Notes: generated from the sequence alone by a model not told the origin. Positions 28,487 to 40,577 are shown, counted from the first letter of the stretch. The stretch is 64,000 nt of DNA from Hyphomicrobium sp. CS1GBMeth3 (GCF_900117455.1 NZ_FPHO01000003.1:1268501-1332500); one strand, 5' to 3'. Program-made: numbers and translations.

Positions 28487-31438
28487 TTACCCCTTGAGAG
28501 CGTCCGCCACCAGGGCCTTCTGCTCGTGAATATGCTTGCTCATGAGTCCCGTCGCCGTAGACGCGGAGGCCGCGCGCCCGGTGTAGCGCACGCGCCGCCC
28601 CGCCGGCTCGAGCCGGTCGAGCACCCAGTTGATGTTCGGCTCGATGAACGTCCAGGCTCCCATGTTCTTCGGCTCTTCCTGGCACCAGATGACCTCCGCA
28701 TTCGGGAAGCGGCCGATCTCGTGCAGCAGCGCGCGCGCCGGGAACGGATAGAGCTGCTCGAGACGCAGGATATAGATGTCGTGCAGCTCCTCCGCGTCGC
28801 GCGCATCGGCGAGATCGTAGTAGACCTTGCCCGAGCAGAGCACCACGCGCTTGATCTCGGCATCCGTCTTGCGCAGGTCGTCCCACAGCACGCGATGGAA
28901 CGTTGTTCCGGGGCCCATCTCATCAAGCCGCGACACTACGCGCTTGTGTCGCAACAGCGACTTCGGCGTCATAAGGATCAGCGGCTTCCTGAACTTGCGG
29001 TGAAGCTGCCGCCGCAGAACGTGGAAGTAGTTGGCGGGCGTCGTGCAGTTGGCAACCTGCCAGTTGTCCTCGGCAGAGAGCTGCAGGAAACGCTCGAGAC
29101 GCGCCGAGGAATGCTCCGGCCCCTGCCCTTCGTAACCGTGCGGCAGGAGGCACACGAGCCCCGACATGCGCAGCCACTTGCGCTCGCCTGACGAAACGAA
29201 CTGATCGAACACCACCTGCGCACCATTGGCGAAATCGCCGAACTGCGCCTCCCAGGCCACGAGCGCGTTTGGCTCGGAAAGGGAATAGCCGTACTCGAAA
29301 CCGAGCACGGCCTCCTCCGACAGCATCGAGTTGATGACCTCGAAGCGCGCCTGGTCCGCCGAGATATGCCGGAGTGGCGTATAGCGGCGCTCGGTTTCCT
29401 GATCAATCAGCACCGAATGGCGCTGCGAGAAGGTTCCGCGCTCGCAGTCCTGGCCCGAAAGGCGCACCGGAAAGCCTTCGTTGACGAGCGTGCCGAAGGC
29501 CAGGTGCTCCGCCATCGCCCAGTCAATGCCCTCGCCCTTGGTGATCATCTCGCGACGGCGCTCGAGCAGACGCACGATAGTCTTGTGCGCCTTGAAGTCC
29601 GATGGGATCGTCGTCAGACGCTTGCCCACCTCGCGCAACGTCTCCAGAGAAACCCCGGTATTGCCACGACGCTCCTCGTCATCGGCAAGTCCGAGCTTGC
29701 TCCACCGTCCGTCGAGCCAATCCGCCTTGTTGGGCTTGTAGGACTCCGCCGCCTGCAGCTCCGTTTCGAGGAACGAGCGGAACTCGGCCTTCGTCCCCTC
29801 GACATCGTCCTCGTTGACAACGCCTTCCTTGATGAGCTGCTCCGAATAGACCTGCACCACCGTCGGATGCTTGCGGATACGATCGTACATGATTGGCTGC
29901 GTGAACGCCGGCTCGTCGGCCTCGTTGTGGCCGAAGCGGCGGTAGCAGAACATGTCGATGACCACCGGCTTCTGGAACTTCTGCCGGAACTCGGTCGCGA
30001 CCTTCGCCACATGTACAACGGCTTCCGGGTCGTCGCCGTTCACATGGAAGATCGGCGCTTCGATCATGCGCGCCACGTCCGAGCAGTAGGGCGACGAGCG
30101 CGAATGGCGCGGATTGGTGGTGAAGCCGATCTGATTGTTGATGATGAAGTGAATCGAGCCGCCCGTGCGGTGACCCTTGAGACCCGATAGGCCAAAACAC
30201 TCGGCGACCACACCCTGCCCCGCGAACGCGGCATCGCCATGCAGGAGCAGCGGCAGCACGGGCGTGCGATCGCCCGCCTCGACGCCGAGCTGATCCTGCT
30301 TCGCGCGCGCCTTGCCGAGCACGACGGGATCGACGATCTCGAGATGCGACGGGTTCGCCGTCAGCGACAGATGTACGGTGTTGTCGTCGAACTGACGATC
30401 CGACGAGGCACCGAGGTGATATTTGACGTCGCCAGAACCCTCCACATCGTCCGGCTTCCACGAACCGCCCTTGAACTCGTTGAAGATGGCGCGGAACGGC
30501 TTCGCCATAACGTTCGACAGCACGTTAAGGCGCCCGCGGTGCGCCATACCAATGACAATCTCTTTGACGCCGAGCTGACCACCGCGCTTGATGATCTGCT
30601 CAAGCGCCGGGACCATCGCCTCGCCGCCGTCGAGCCCGAACCGCTTGGTGCCGGTATACTTGACGTCGGCGAAGCGCTCGAACATCTCGGCTTCGATGAG
30701 CTTCCTCAGGATGGCCTTCTTGCCCATCTCGGTAAAGCGGATGTCCTTCTCCTCGCCCTCGATGCGGTGCTGGATCCAGGACTTCTGCGCTGGCGACGTG
30801 ATGTGCATGAATTGATAGCCGACCTTGCGGCAGTACGTGCGCTTGAGGATGCGCAGCACCTGCCGGATCGTGGCCGTGTCGAGCCCCAGGTAGCGATCGA
30901 GGAAGATCGGCCGATCGAGGTCGGCATCCGTGAAGCCATAGGTCTCGGGCTTCAGCTCCCGATGCACCTTGCGATCGATAAGCCCTAGCGGATCGAGATC
31001 CGCCGCGAGATGTCCCATGACGCGGAAAGCGCGGATTAGCATGATCGCGCGCACGCTGTCCTGGATCGCGCGCAACGACACCGCGGGCGACAGCTCGAAA
31101 CCGCCGCTCTGCGCCTTTGCCTGCAGCTTGTCGCGCAGGCCGCGCTCGACCTCGCCGTACTCGCCGGTCAGCGCAGAGACGAGCTCGCTTGGCGGATCCT
31201 GAATACGCGACAGCGGCAGCGCCCAGGAAGGCTCCTGGATGCCACCGCCGTTATGTCCGCTCTCGGATGAAGCGCGCCCGCCACCGTCGCGCAGGCTCTC
31301 GAAGAAGTGACGCCACTCGTCGCTGACGGACCCCGGGTTCTTCTCGTACTGGCTCTGAAGCTCCTCGATGTAGGGCGCATTGACGCCATACAAGAAGGAC
31401 GTCTGAAGAAACTGCTCGTTGCGAGCCTGCCGTGACAT
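28487..31438 (-). CDS. sucA: 2-oxoglutarate dehydrogenase E1 component
   Basis: Thiamine-diphosphate-dependent E1, 983 residues, decarboxylating 2-oxoglutarate. The N-terminal FLYGVNAPYIEELQSQYEKNP segment binds E2. The thiamine-diphosphate region shows GDAAFAGQGVVAECFGLS, and the E1 core IGMAHRGRLNVLSNVMAKP and FGHNEADEPAFTQP. ATG at 31438 is preferred over a TTG 15 bases upstream because GGCGGGG is well spaced. It is 109 bp after sucD. Confidence 0.98.
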   Translation of the reverse strand: MSRQARNEQFLQTSFLYGVNAPYIEELQSQYEKNPGSVSDEWRHFFESLRDGGGRASSESGHNGGGIQEPSWALPLSRIQDPPSELVSALTGEYGEVERGLRDKLQAKAQSGGFELSPAVSLRAIQDSVRAIMLIRAFRVMGHLAADLDPLGLIDRKVHRELKPETYGFTDADLDRPIFLDRYLGLDTATIRQVLRILKRTYCRKVGYQFMHITSPAQKSWIQHRIEGEEKDIRFTEMGKKAILRKLIEAEMFERFADVKYTGTKRFGLDGGEAMVPALEQIIKRGGQLGVKEIVIGMAHRGRLNVLSNVMAKPFRAIFNEFKGGSWKPDDVEGSGDVKYHLGASSDRQFDDNTVHLSLTANPSHLEIVDPVVLGKARAKQDQLGVEAGDRTPVLPLLLHGDAAFAGQGVVAECFGLSGLKGHRTGGSIHFIINNQIGFTTNPRHSRSSPYCSDVARMIEAPIFHVNGDDPEAVVHVAKVATEFRQKFQKPVVIDMFCYRRFGHNEADEPAFTQPIMYDRIRKHPTVVQVYSEQLIKEGVVNEDDVEGTKAEFRSFLETELQAAESYKPNKADWLDGRWSKLGLADDEERRGNTGVSLETLREVGKRLTTIPSDFKAHKTIVRLLERRREMITKGEGIDWAMAEHLAFGTLVNEGFPVRLSGQDCERGTFSQRHSVLIDQETERRYTPLRHISADQARFEVINSMLSEEAVLGFEYGYSLSEPNALVAWEAQFGDFANGAQVVFDQFVSSGERKWLRMSGLVCLLPHGYEGQGPEHSSARLERFLQLSAEDNWQVANCTTPANYFHVLRRQLHRKFRKPLILMTPKSLLRHKRVVSRLDEMGPGTTFHRVLWDDLRKTDAEIKRVVLCSGKVYYDLADARDAEELHDIYILRLEQLYPFPARALLHEIGRFPNAEVIWCQEEPKNMGAWTFIEPNINWVLDRLEPAGRRVRYTGRAASASTATGLMSKHIHEQKALVADALKG

Positions 31439-31546
31439 CTGAAACCCCGCCAATATGACCGGCCGCCGCCGGCGATGAGGTGAGCATCACTCTCGAATTA
31501 GGCAATTCTCCGCGTTTTGGACGACACTTATATATAAGGAGCGTGA

Positions 31547-32446
31547 TTAGCCCTTTAACACTTTAGTCAATGTGGTACCGAGCGACGCGGGGCTGTCGGC
31601 GATGGAGATGCCGGCGCGGCGCATGGCTTCCACTTTGTCCTCGGCTCGGCCCTGGCCGCCCGAGATGATAGCACCCGCGTGGCCCATGCGCCGGCCTGGC
31701 GGCGCCGTCATGCCGGCGATGAACCCGGCCATCGGCTTCTTGCGGCCCTTCTTCGCCTCGCTGACCAAAAATTCGGCAGCTTCTTCCTCGGCCGAACCGC
31801 CGATCTCACCGATCATGATGATCGAATGCGTGTCGGGATCTGCGAGGAACAGCTCGAGCACGTCGATGAACTCCGTACCCTTCACCGGATCGCCACCGAT
31901 ACCAACGGCCGTAGACTGACCAAGTCCCGCATCTGTCGTCTGCTTCACGGCTTCATACGTGAGCGTGCCCGAGCGCGAGACGATCCCCACGGTGCCCTTC
32001 TTGAAGATGTTGCCCGGCATGATGCCGATCTTGCACGCCTTGGGCGTCAGCACGCCGGGGCAGTTCGGCCCAATGAGCCGCGACTTCGAGCCGGCTAGCG
32101 CGCGCTTCACCTTGACCATGTCGAGCACCGGAATGCCCTCGGTGATGCACACGATGAGCGGGATCTCCGCATCGATCGCCTCGAGAATGGCATCAGCCGC
32201 GAACGGCGGCGGCACGTAGATGGCTGAGGCCGTGGCACCGGTCTTGGCCTTGGCCTCGAGCACGGTGTTGAACAGCGGCAGATCGGCAAGCTCGGGGTCA
32301 GCCGGCGTGGTGCCGCCTTTGCCCGGCGTCACGCCGCCGGCCACCTTGGTGCCGTAGCTGCGTGCCTGCTTGGTGTGGAAGGTTCCCTGGCTGCCGGTGA
32401 GGCCCTGGCAGATCGTGACGGTGGACGCGTCGACGAGAATGGACAT
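31547..32446 (-). CDS. sucD: Succinyl-CoA ligase, ADP/GDP-forming, alpha subunit
   Basis: Alpha subunit, 299 residues. The CoA-binding Rossmann domain is at the N-terminus ([15 protein letters not shown]), with [19 protein letters not shown]. The phospho-His loop is [13 protein letters not shown]. It follows sucC by 59 bp. It performs the substrate-level phosphorylation of the TCA cycle with SucC. Confidence 0.98.
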   Translation of the reverse strand: MSILVDASTVTICQGLTGSQGTFHTKQARSYGTKVAGGVTPGKGGTTPADPELADLPLFNTVLEAKAKTGATASAIYVPPPFAADAILEAIDAEIPLIVCITEGIPVLDMVKVKRALAGSKSRLIGPNCPGVLTPKACKIGIMPGNIFKKGTVGIVSRSGTLTYEAVKQTTDAGLGQSTAVGIGGDPVKGTEFIDVLELFLADPDTHSIIMIGEIGGSAEEEAAEFLVSEAKKGRKKPMAGFIAGMTAPPGRRMGHAGAIISGGQGRAEDKVEAMRRAGISIADSPASLGTTLTKVLKG

Positions 32447-32505
32447 GTCGTCTCTCTATTTCCCGGATATTCGAAAGATATAGGACCGCGCTACGAGCAG
32501 CGGAC

Positions 32506-33705
<1,200 letters not shown>

Positions 33706-33838
33706 GGTAGCGCGTAATCCCCTCGGGCAGAAAGTAAAATGGGGACGCGTCGGGAGGGCCGAGCGGCCAGGGGGCGGCCGCACCGTAACAAAGAGAACCC
33801 GTCCGTACCCCGCGTCGGCTGGAAGCAGTCGGGCGCCG

Positions 33839-34963
<1,125 letters not shown>

Positions 34964-35034
34964 TCAAACGAAAGACCCAATTCCCCTTTGCGACGAAAGC
35001 AGGCAGAGGCCTGCCCCGAGGCGGGCCAAACCGC

Positions 35035-36147
35035 TCAATCCCCGGACGGGGACCACCCATTCCGCGCCAGATAGGCCTCGCTGCGCATCTCCATGAGGCG
35101 TGAGGCGGTACGCTCGAACAAAAATGCCCCATCCCCGTCGGGATAAAGCCGGGCCGGCTCGGCCTCTGCCGAGACGATAAGGCAGTTGCGGTTGTCGTAG
35201 AGGGTATCGATGAGATGCACGAGCCGCCGCGCCTCGTTACGCCGCTCTGGCGTCAGCATCGGGATTCCCTCGAGCACGATGGTATGGAACGCATGCGCAA
35301 TGTGGAGGTAATCGGTGGCGCCGAGGGGCTTCTCGCAGAGATCCCCGAACGTGAAGCGCGCAACCCCCATCGAGGCCAGCGGCACCGGCACATGCCGACC
35401 CTTGACCTCGAGCGAAGCCGGAGCCCCCGGGTGATGTCCGGTGAGCCGCGTCCAGTGCGCCTCGATCTCGGCCGCCGCGCGTGCATCGCACGGGCTGAAG
35501 TAGAGGCAGCGCCCGGCAAGCTTCTCGAGACGGAAATCCTTAGCCGACTTCAGTTCCAAAACATCCATGTGCTCTTCGATGAGAGCAATGAATGGCAGGA
35601 AGAGCTGGCGGTTTAGGCCATTCCAATAGAGCCGCTCAGGCTGCGCGTTGGAAGTTGCAACCACCACCACGCCCCGCGCCAACAGAGCCTTGAACAGTCG
35701 CGACAGGATCATCGCATCCGCGATGTCAGTCACGGTCAGCTCGTCGAAGCAGAGAAGCCCGGCCTCCGCCGCGATCTCGGCCGCAACAAACGGGATCGGA
35801 TCGCCATCTGTCGTCGCACGCCCGCGCTGGATGCGCTCGTGCACATCGCCCATGAACTCGTGGAAATGCACACGCCGTTTGGGAGCGAAGCTGACTGTCT
35901 CATGGAACAGGTCCATGAGCATGGTTTTGCCGCGACCGACGGCGCCATGCAGATAGACGCCACGCGGCGGCGGCATCCGAGGGCGAAAGATCGCCGAGAA
36001 GAAGCCGCTGCGCCCCGCGGCACTCCAGTGCACAAGCTCCTCGGCAAGCCGATCGAGCCGCTGGGCGGCCTCCCGCTGCGCACCGTCCGCCTCGATCTCG
36101 CCCAGCGCAACGCGCCGCTCGTACTGCCCCAGAACCGATTCCGCCAT
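35035..36147 (-). CDS. zapE: Cell division ATPase ZapE / AFG1 family
   Basis: P-loop AAA-type ATPase of 370 residues. Walker A is GAVGRGKTMLMDLF, Walker B LLCFDELTVTDIADAMIL, and the family feature VVVATSNAQPERLYWNGLNRQLFLPF is present. In gammaproteobacteria ZapE acts at the division ring; the mitochondrial homologue AFG1/LACE1 helps respiratory complex turnover. Standing next to mdh is common in Rhizobiales. The C-terminus is complete. Confidence 0.93.
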   Translation of the reverse strand: MAESVLGQYERRVALGEIEADGAQREAAQRLDRLAEELVHWSAAGRSGFFSAIFRPRMPPPRGVYLHGAVGRGKTMLMDLFHETVSFAPKRRVHFHEFMGDVHERIQRGRATTDGDPIPFVAAEIAAEAGLLCFDELTVTDIADAMILSRLFKALLARGVVVVATSNAQPERLYWNGLNRQLFLPFIALIEEHMDVLELKSAKDFRLEKLAGRCLYFSPCDARAAAEIEAHWTRLTGHHPGAPASLEVKGRHVPVPLASMGVARFTFGDLCEKPLGATDYLHIAHAFHTIVLEGIPMLTPERRNEARRLVHLIDTLYDNRNCLIVSAEAEPARLYPDGDGAFLFERTASRLMEMRSEAYLARNGWSPSGD

Positions 36148-36484
36148 GCTTGCCCCAACGCCTCGGCCCCGAAACTGCCAGAAAGCCTCGCGTCTTGCGA
36201 CGGCCTCGCGTCGGATAGCTGGTCACACACAGACCTAATGTTGCATTAACCACAACCCAGCCCGGCGTTTTTTGCAGTGCAATGTTGCAAACCATTCACT
36301 GCACCGGAAAAAACCCAATAAGGCAATACGTACGGACACTTATTTGGCGTATTGTGCGGCGCACAAGGACACCCTATATCCGGAGCGCCGGACAGTCATC
36401 CGGCCGAACCGCAAGAGACGCGCGATGCAGCTCCGAGGGGAAAAGCATCGCGGGCCCTGCGGTTCAGATTGGAGGGCAACCGTT
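36148..36484. other. Intergenic region between zapE and the GNAT gene
   Basis: About 340 bases between divergent genes. An imperfect inverted arrangement TTTGCA ... TGCAAA surrounds GTGCAATGT near 36271-36292, which could be an operator, but support is weak. No gene is supported. Confidence 0.4.
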
Positions 36485-37060
36485 ATGAGTGAGCATGCGC
36501 GTGCCAGCGGCACCATCCGCAAGCTCTGGCCACATGAGCAAGGCCTGTTTCGTGAGCATCTGATGCGCTTGGACAAGGCGAGCCGCATGGCGCGCTTTGC
36601 GCACGGCGTCTCGGACGCCTTCATCGAAGAATACGCGAGCCACATGACCGACGCGGGCTCGACCGTCTTCGCCTATATCGAGGACGGGGAGGTGCGCGCG
36701 GCTGCCGAGCTGAAGAAGCTTGGCGACACTTGGGGCCGCGAGGCAGAAGCGGCGTTCTCGGTCGAGGCGGCCTATCAGGAGCACGGGATTGGCACCGAGC
36801 TGATGGGCCGCGTCATCCGCGCCGCCCGCAACCGCGGCGTCCATCTCCTTTATATGAGCTGCCTCGCAACCAACGCGAAGATGCAGGCCATCGCCCGCAA
36901 GTATGAAGCCGATTTGCGGTTCGAGCTCGGCGAGGTGATCGGCGAGATCGTCCCGCAGGAACCGAACTACTTCTCACTGCTTGCCGAGGCCGTCGAGGAT
37001 CGCGTCGGCTTCATGATGGCCGTTCTCGACCTGCAGCGCCGCGTCGTGAAAGCGGCCTGA
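36485..37060 (+). CDS. GNAT-family N-acetyltransferase
   Basis: A 191-residue acetyltransferase-fold protein. The acetyl-CoA-binding motif A is in YQEHGIGTELMGRVIRAARNRG, with motif B-like LYMSCLATNAKMQAIARKY. Substrate unknown. The start at 36485 is supported by GGAGGGC eight bases upstream and by the fold beginning at about residue 10; an upstream in-frame ATG at 36272 adds 71 unconserved residues. It stands alone, followed by the H1-like gene. Confidence 0.88.
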   Translation: MSEHARASGTIRKLWPHEQGLFREHLMRLDKASRMARFAHGVSDAFIEEYASHMTDAGSTVFAYIEDGEVRAAAELKKLGDTWGREAEAAFSVEAAYQEHGIGTELMGRVIRAARNRGVHLLYMSCLATNAKMQAIARKYEADLRFELGEVIGEIVPQEPNYFSLLAEAVEDRVGFMMAVLDLQRRVVKAA

Positions 37061-37063
37061 CGC

Positions 37064-37317
37064 GATTCAATCGACGCGTTTTCTCCCTCACCTGAGTCCG
37101 TTTTGCGGTGCGACGGCTCCAATTTCGGAGTCGATTTGCGCTGCACATTGCTGAGATGGAGTCGAGCAAGACATCCTAGAGTCTTAGAATCTCGACGAAA
37201 TTGTTGAAATCACGCCACACTTTTTGTCGAATGCCGAAAAATCGGCAAGCTGAATCCATTTTGCATGTCAACAAAATGATCGAACTTGCGCATGATTTTT
37301 TTGTTCCGAAATGATTC
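37064..37317 (+). promoter_or_regulatory. Dense cluster of GANTC (CcrM) sites upstream of the H1-like gene
   Basis: Eight GANTC sites fall in 254 bases: 37064, 37094, 37128, 37159, 37179, 37187, 37252 and 37313. At this base composition about one would be expected. GANTC is the target of the alphaproteobacterial cell-cycle methyltransferase CcrM and such clusters mark promoters regulated by methylation state or GcrA. The region spans the entire gap in front of the H1-like gene. Confidence 0.55.
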
Positions 37318-37339
37318 GGACATAGAGGGAGAGATACCA

Positions 37340-37534
37340 ATGGCTAAGACTGTGAAGAAAGCTCCGGCTCGCAAGGCCGCGAAGAAGCCCGCTGCTCGCA
37401 AGGCTGCGAAGCCCGCCGCGCGCAAGACCGCCCGCAAGACGACCGCTCGCAAGACGACCGTGCGCAAGCCGGCCGCTCGCAAGCCGGCCGCTCGCAAGGC
37501 GAAGCCCGCCGCGAAGAAGCGCAAGGCCGCGTAA
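37340..37534 (+). CDS. Histone H1-like Lys/Ala-rich basic protein
   Basis: A 64-residue protein built almost entirely of Ala, Lys, Arg, Pro and Thr with repeated (P/T)AARK and RKTT units, matching the H1 C-terminal-tail-like basic proteins found in many bacteria. No globular domain is present. Expected to bind DNA through charge and act in nucleoid compaction. The start at 37340 (MAKTVKKAP) has GAGGGAGAG upstream; the in-frame 54-base extension lacks basic composition. It is a solitary gene with a GANTC-rich upstream region and a hairpin terminator downstream. Confidence 0.82.
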   Translation: MAKTVKKAPARKAAKKPAARKAAKPAARKTARKTTARKTTVRKPAARKPAARKAKPAAKKRKAA

Positions 37535-37543
37535 CAGCGCGCA

Positions 37544-37588
37544 CTGCCCTACCCGCCCCTGTCTGGGCAACAGGGCGGGTGTTGGCAG
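37544..37588. terminator. Stem-loop between H1-like and VOC genes
   Basis: Inner stem 37551-37561 with 37571-37580 (one bulged C), closed by an outer stem CTGCC/GGCAG (37544-37548 with 37584-37588). It lies 10 bases after the H1-like stop, between convergent genes. No clear T-run follows, so efficiency is uncertain. Confidence 0.6.
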
Positions 37589-37670
37589 GGTCTCAATCGA
37601 GACGGTTTCCGACTTGAAGACCGGTGGCAGCGAGACGCGCCATCGGTCTTGTCGTTTCTGGAGGGCGAGC

Positions 37671-38057
37671 CTACTCCGGCAAGTGGCTCACGGCTTCGAT
37701 ATTGTGGCCATCTGGGTCGAGCGCAAAAGCCCCGTAGTAGTTGGCGTGATAGTGGGGCCTCAGCCCCGGCGCGCCGTTATCCTTGGCGCCTGCCGCAAGC
37801 GCCGCCTCGTAGAAGGCCCGCACTTGCGCCCTGTCCACCGCCGCGAAAGCCACGTGCAGCCGCCCGGTGAAAGGGATTCCTGTCCCGATCCAGAATTGCG
37901 GACGCGTGGCGCCGAACCCGGCGTAACCCGCCGGCCCGCCCTCGTCCGACAGGTCCATCTCGAGCAGGAGTCTAATCCCAAGCGGCGCCAGCACGGCGGC
38001 ATAGAAGATTTTCGATCGCTCGAAGTCGGAGACAGGAAGCCCGATGTGGTCGATCAT
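37671..38057 (-). CDS. VOC (glyoxalase/bleomycin resistance) family protein
   Basis: A 128-residue metal-dependent VOC-fold protein. It begins MIDHIGLPVSDFERSKIFY and ends with the second half-module YYGAFALDPDGHNIEAV. Metal-ligand positions are His4 in DHIG, His in RLHVAF and Glu in NIEAV. Substrate unknown. The start at 38057 is the family start; a 15-residue extension is unconserved. It follows sdhB by about 100 bp on the same strand. Confidence 0.9.
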   Translation of the reverse strand: MIDHIGLPVSDFERSKIFYAAVLAPLGIRLLLEMDLSDEGGPAGYAGFGATRPQFWIGTGIPFTGRLHVAFAAVDRAQVRAFYEAALAAGAKDNGAPGLRPHYHANYYGAFALDPDGHNIEAVSHLPE

Positions 38058-38159
38058 TGAGAGCCATTCTCCTGGCCGAGCCTGACATCGGACCGCGAGC
38101 ATCGCGCCTGCGAGCCGAACCTTCTTCTATACGAGAGCTTCCGATCCAAAACTGCGAGT

Positions 38160-38939
38160 CTACACCCGCCGCTGCACCATGAGCTTCTTGAGCTCGGCGA
38201 TGGCAAGCGCGGGCTTGAGACCCTTCGGACAGGCCTTCACGCAATTCATGATCGTATGGCAGCGGTAGAGGCGGAACGGATCCTCGAGATTGTCTAGCCG
38301 TTCGCCGGTCGCCTCATCGCGGCTGTCGATTACCCAGCGATAGGCCTGCAGCAGCGCCGCCGGCCCGAGATAGCGGTCGGAATTCCACCAGTAGCTAGGA
38401 CACGACGTCGAGCAGCAGGCACAGAGGATGCACTCGTAGAGACCGTCGAGCTTCTCGCGATCCTCGCGCGACTGCTTCCACTCCTTGGGCGGCGTCGCGG
38501 TTTCCGTCTTGAGCCACGGCTCGATGGACTGGTGCTGCGCGTAGAAGTTCGTGAGATCCGGAACCAGATCCTTGACCACTTTCATATGCGGCAGCGGGTA
38601 GACCTTGACCGCCCCTTTGACCTCGTCGAGCCCCTTGAGGCAGGCGAGATCGTTGGTGCCGTCGATGTTCATGGCGCAGGAACCGCAGATGCCTTCCCGG
38701 CAGGAGCGGCGGAAGGTCAGCGTTGGATCGATCTCGTTTTTGATCTTGATGAGCGCATCGAGCACCATCGGCCCGCACTGCTCTTCGTTGACCCAATACG
38801 TGTCGATACGCGGCGTCTCTTCCTCGTCCGGGTTCCAGCGGTAGATCCGGAACTCGCGCCATTTGCCGGCGAGGTCCGGTGCGTTCCAGGTTTTGCCCAC
38901 GCGGATCTTGGAGTTCTTGGGAAGCGTGAGCTGAACCAT
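38160..38939 (-). CDS. sdhB: Succinate dehydrogenase iron-sulfur subunit, solitary
   Basis: Iron-sulfur subunit of complex II, 259 residues, carrying electrons from FAD to quinone. All three cluster motifs are intact: 2Fe-2[22 protein letters not shown], 4Fe-4[16 protein letters not shown], 3Fe-4[15 protein letters not shown]. Start [12 protein letters not shown] at 38939. It stands alone: upstream is a non-coding gap and divergent pstS, downstream a VOC gene. sdhC, sdhD and sdhA are not in this window, although sdhB normally follows sdhA. Confidence 0.97.
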   Translation of the reverse strand: MVQLTLPKNSKIRVGKTWNAPDLAGKWREFRIYRWNPDEEETPRIDTYWVNEEQCGPMVLDALIKIKNEIDPTLTFRRSCREGICGSCAMNIDGTNDLACLKGLDEVKGAVKVYPLPHMKVVKDLVPDLTNFYAQHQSIEPWLKTETATPPKEWKQSREDREKLDGLYECILCACCSTSCPSYWWNSDRYLGPAALLQAYRWVIDSRDEATGERLDNLEDPFRLYRCHTIMNCVKACPKGLKPALAIAELKKLMVQRRV

Positions 38940-39333
38940 GGCGTGCGGCGCCTCGCGATAGACGGAAGGAAATTAAGGGTATTGCTTTTCATGAGACTGC
39001 GACGGAGGCCTGTCAACGCCTCGTTGTGCGCACATCATGCGGTGCTTTAGCCTAATCCCTCAGAGAGTTGCGCGGAGACGGAAACCGCGCCGCCGGCTTG
39101 AGTTACGCATCGTGCCAAGGCCCGCGGAATGGTTTTAAGCTCCCTCCACTGAGGGGTTTCTACCGAATTGAGATAACTCAAATTATATAAGCAAAAACAA
39201 ATAGTTGAATTGTCATAAATCCACAGCCTCAAAGGTCTAGAAGGAACCCGCCGGGGGGTTCAGTCCCGGGAAGCAGAGCGCAGGCGGAGGGCCACGCTCT
39301 ATGCAAATGTCCACGAGACAATGGAGATTTAGC
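38940..39333. other. Divergent intergenic region between sdhB and pstS
   Basis: About 390 bases. An AT-rich stretch (39170-39230) probably holds the pstS promoter, with a Pho-box-like sequence at 39210-39227. A small hairpin GAACCC/GGGTTC lies at 39244-39261 in the likely pstS leader. No gene is supported. Confidence 0.5.
39210..39227 (+). promoter_or_regulatory. Pho-box-like sequence upstream of pstS
   Basis: TTGTCATAAATCCACAGC matches the PhoB consensus (CTGTCATAAATCTGTCAC) at most positions of the first half and spacer, but poorly in the second half. It is about 107 bases upstream of the pstS start in an AT-rich stretch. Adjacent phoB makes a PhoB site likely. Confidence 0.5.
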
Positions 39334-40395
39334 GTGAACACAAAGTTCATCGCCTTCACGGCGGCTTCTGCCGTCGCTATGGCTGCGTTCGCTGGTGCGG
39401 CATCGGCGCGCGAGATCAAGATCGTCGGCTCCTCGACAGTGTTCCCCTACACGCAGGCTGTTGCCGAGGAGTTCGCCAAGAAGGGTGGTACGGCTCCGAC
39501 CGTCGAATCGACCGGTACGGGCGGCGGCATGAAGATCTTCTGCCAGGGCATCGGGGAGGGTCATCCCGACCTGACCGGCGCCTCCCGCGCAATGAAGAAG
39601 TCGGAGTGGGAACTCTGCGAGAAGAACGGCGTCACGGACGTGACCGAGCTCCTCCTCGGCTATGACGGCCTCTCCGTTGCCAACTCGCGTAAGGGCAAAA
39701 AGATCGACGTCACCAAGGAGCAGCTCTACAAGGCCCTGGCTGCCAAGGTGCCGGTTGACGGCAAGCTCGTTGCCAACACTTACAAGAAGTGGTCGGAGAT
39801 CGACTCGTCGCTCCCGGAAATCGCCATCATTGCTTATGGCCCGCCCCCGACCTCCGGCACGCGCGACGCCTTCGTCGAACTCGTCTTCCACGAGGTCTGC
39901 GAAAAGTCCAAGGAGGGCTATTGGGCCGATACGAAGAAGTCCGCCAGCAAAGAGGACTTCGGCAAGATGCTCAAGGAAGACTGCACCGCGATGCGCACCG
40001 ACGGCCCCTTCATCGAAGCGGGTGAGAACGACAACCTGATCGTTCAGCGTCTTGAGGCGGATGCGAATGCCGTCGGCATCTTCGGCTACTCGTTCCTGTT
40101 CGAGAACCAGGATAAGCTGCAGGCTCTGACGATCGGCGGCGTCGAGCCGTCCATGGAGACCATCGCCTCGGGCGACTACGGCATCTCGCGTCCGCTGTTC
40201 ATCTACATCAAGAACCCGCACCGCAAGGTGATCAAGGGCATGGACGACTTCGTCAAGGAGTACGTCAGCGACGAGGCTATGAGCAAGGACGGCTACCTCT
40301 CCGAGCGCGGACTCGTCGCTCTTGACGAGGCGAAGCTCAAGGAAGTTCAGGAAGCCGCCCTCAACGCCAAGGGCATGAACGTCCCGACGAACTAA
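39334..40395 (+). CDS. pstS: Phosphate ABC transporter periplasmic binding protein
   Basis: High-affinity phosphate-binding protein, 353 residues. Signal peptide KFIAFTAASAVAMAAFAGAASA is cleaved before REIKIVGSSTVFP, the phosphate-contacting GSST strand. TSGTRDAF, the second phosphate loop, is present. Start GTG at 39334 has GGAG 7 bases upstream; an upstream ATG at 39301 gives an 11-residue extension before the signal peptide and is less likely. First gene of the pst operon, followed by a hairpin. Confidence 0.95.
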   Translation: MNTKFIAFTAASAVAMAAFAGAASAREIKIVGSSTVFPYTQAVAEEFAKKGGTAPTVESTGTGGGMKIFCQGIGEGHPDLTGASRAMKKSEWELCEKNGVTDVTELLLGYDGLSVANSRKGKKIDVTKEQLYKALAAKVPVDGKLVANTYKKWSEIDSSLPEIAIIAYGPPPTSGTRDAFVELVFHEVCEKSKEGYWADTKKSASKEDFGKMLKEDCTAMRTDGPFIEAGENDNLIVQRLEADANAVGIFGYSFLFENQDKLQALTIGGVEPSMETIASGDYGISRPLFIYIKNPHRKVIKGMDDFVKEYVSDEAMSKDGYLSERGLVALDEAKLKEVQEAALNAKGMNVPTN

Positions 40396-40417
40396 GACGG
40401 GTTCCCCGACAGGGCGT

Positions 40418-40441
40418 CCGGATCCGCATCGTCGGATCCGG
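40418..40441 (+). terminator. Stem-loop between pstS and pstC
   Basis: A 9-bp perfect stem CCGGATCCG (40418-40426) with CGGATCCGG (40433-40441), followed by CTCTTCGGGTCTTTATT. Probably a partial terminator or processing site that lets pstS mRNA exceed pstCAB mRNA. Confidence 0.65.
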
Positions 40442-40577
40442 CGCTCTTCGGGTCTTTATTGAAGCCGCGAGAGCAATAAGACGAAGCTCTTGTGTGCGTG
40501 AAATTACGAGTTCCGACTGCTTGGACCCCCGCATTGGGTTTTCTTGAGAGTCGGGCCAAGAGCGGGATGCGCCCGGA

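Noticed and set aside
39244..39261. Possible riboswitch in the pstS leader
   Set aside because: Only a 6-bp hairpin is visible; no known riboswitch pattern.
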